This document shows, piece by piece, positions 4,706 through 5,298 of a stretch of DNA of 5,298 nucleotides. Position 1 is the first letter of the stretch, and every line of letters begins with the position of its first letter. The translations under genes were made by a program, and so were the position numbers. Origin of the DNA: Limiplasma merdipullorum (lineage in GTDB: Bacteria; Bacillota; Clostridia; Christensenellales; Aristaeellaceae). The notes beneath the pieces were generated by a model. The model did no database searches. It saw nothing but the letters and a program-made list of their open reading frames with translations, and was not told the origin of the DNA. The stretch is from positions 1 to 5,298 of the forward strand of contig DVHQ01000078.1 of NCBI GenBank assembly GCA_018711955.1, given 5' to 3'.

Positions 4706-4739
4706 AAAAACGCCCATGCGGTCGGAAACCGCATGGGCG
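4706..4739 (-). terminator. Intrinsic terminator of the HisF-like gene
   Basis: CGCCCATGCGGT (4711-4722) pairs over 12 perfect base pairs with ACCGCATGGGCG (4728-4739) around a 5-nt loop. On the minus strand the stem is followed by TTTTT (complement of 4706-4710). It lies 37 nt past the stop of the HisF-like gene and should stop its transcription before the marR operon. Confidence 0.9.
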
Positions 4740-4775
4740 GGCGCACAGCCGCGCGCCGAAAAAACGCCGGCCGCT

Positions 4776-5298
4776 CTATCGCGGCTGGTAGACCCCCAGC
4801 CGGCACAGCTCCTCCTCGGAGGGCACGTTGATGAGCACCGCTTTCAGCGGCCCGAAGTACACAAACAGGCTTCCCGCCGCCGCCGCGTGGGCGTGTCCCT
4901 CGTGAAGCACGCGCCCCAGGTCGGCCGCGTCCCGCGCGCCCCCGCAGGCGATGAGCGGCACGGTCAGCCCGTCGGCGACGGACCGGACCAGCTTGAGGTC
5001 ATAGCCCTGCATCATGCCGTCGCGGTCCACGGAGTTGAGCAGCACCTCGCCCGCGCCCAGCGCCTGCGCGCGCTGGGCCAGCGCCAGCGGCGTTTCGCCC
5101 GTGGGACGGGTGCCGCCGGCCACCACGCAGCGGTAGCGGCGGAGGCGGTCGAGCTTCACGTCGATGGAGGCGACCACGCTCTGCGATCCGAAGCGGTCCG
5201 CCAGCTCGCGCACCAGCTCCGGCCGGTCGATGAGGGCGGTGTTGAGAATCACCTTTTCAAACCCGATGTGAAACAGCCGGGCCGCCTGCTCCACCGTG
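4776..5298 (-). CDS. HisF-like cyclase of the WbuZ/HisF2 surface-glycan amidation type (partial, 5' end beyond right edge)
   Basis: The frame is open from the right edge to TAG 4778-4776, giving 173 C-terminal residues of an expected ~250. The GTG near the edge is internal. It is a (beta/alpha)8 HisF-type barrel: 'EKVILNTALIDRPELVRELA', 'RFGSQSVVASIDVK', 'GTRPTG', 'GAGEVLLNSVDRDGMMQGYD' (the first Asp of the DRDG loop probably corresponds to the catalytic Asp130 of HisF), 'VPLIACGGARDAADL' and 'HAAAAGSLFVYFGPLKAVLI'. True HisF uses ammonia from HisH to make imidazole-glycerol phosphate and AICAR. The endings 'AAAAGSLFVYFG' and 'KAVLINVPSEEEL' are instead typical of WbuZ/HisF2 paralogs, which act with a HisH-like partner and a WbpG-type amidotransferase to place acetamidino groups on surface sugars. 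Partners would lie upstream, beyond the right edge. The subfamily call is from memory of these motifs. Confidence 0.82.
   Translation of the reverse strand, partial: TVEQAARLFHIGFEKVILNTALIDRPELVRELADRFGSQSVVASIDVKLDRLRRYRCVVAGGTRPTGETPLALAQRAQALGAGEVLLNSVDRDGMMQGYDLKLVRSVADGLTVPLIACGGARDAADLGRVLHEGHAHAAAAGSLFVYFGPLKAVLINVPSEEELCRLGVYQPR

Noticed and set aside
4669..4791. Small basic plus-strand ORF with TTG start, a GGAGG site at 4656-4660 and a TATAAT at 4614-4619 upstream
   Set aside because: It runs through the strong terminator hairpin of the HisF-like gene and into its 3' coding end. Its Lys/Arg richness follows from that DNA, and the TATAAT is part of the palindrome.

Overview
The window looks like a chromosomal segment from a high-GC Firmicute of the class Clostridia, for example an Oscillospiraceae-like gut anaerobe. 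This is inferred from strong AGGAGG-type ribosome binding sites, a tRNA with encoded CCA, a LysM protein with clostridial-style 'CIP' domain endings, and GC-rich genes separated by short AT-rich control regions. The exact taxon cannot be read from the sequence.

Layout from left to right. (1) Positions 1-1109, minus strand: a two-gene unit made of a 59-residue hypothetical protein followed by a LysM-repeat protein that runs off the left edge. The LysM protein has a long Thr/Gln/Gly linker encoded by a minisatellite. (2) Positions 1187-2411, plus strand, divergent from the first unit: a zinc-ribbon membrane protein overlapping a YafP-like GNAT acetyltransferase. (3) Positions 2459-2635: a tRNA-Leu(CAA) gene with its own near-consensus promoter and terminator. 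(4) Positions 2641-3428: a scar region. It holds two orphan gene 3' ends that converge on a shared bidirectional terminator, followed by an asparagine synthetase (AsnB) that keeps only its last ~177 residues. This looks like the remains of insertion and deletion beside a tRNA gene. (5) Positions 3475-4589, minus strand: a MarR regulator translationally coupled (ATGA overlap) to a YczE/YitT-like membrane protein, with a perfect 17-nt palindrome over the promoter region as the likely MarR operator. (6) Positions 4706-5298, minus strand: the C-terminal part of a HisF-like cyclase of the WbuZ/HisF2 type (surface-glycan amidation rather than histidine synthesis), ending in a strong intrinsic terminator.

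No CRISPR array, intact transposase, integrase, toxin-antitoxin pair or recognisable new defence system is present. The most notable things are the tRNA-adjacent rearrangement scar, the variable-repeat LysM protein with no signal peptide, the small gene ahead of it, and the self-contained MarR/membrane-protein cassette.
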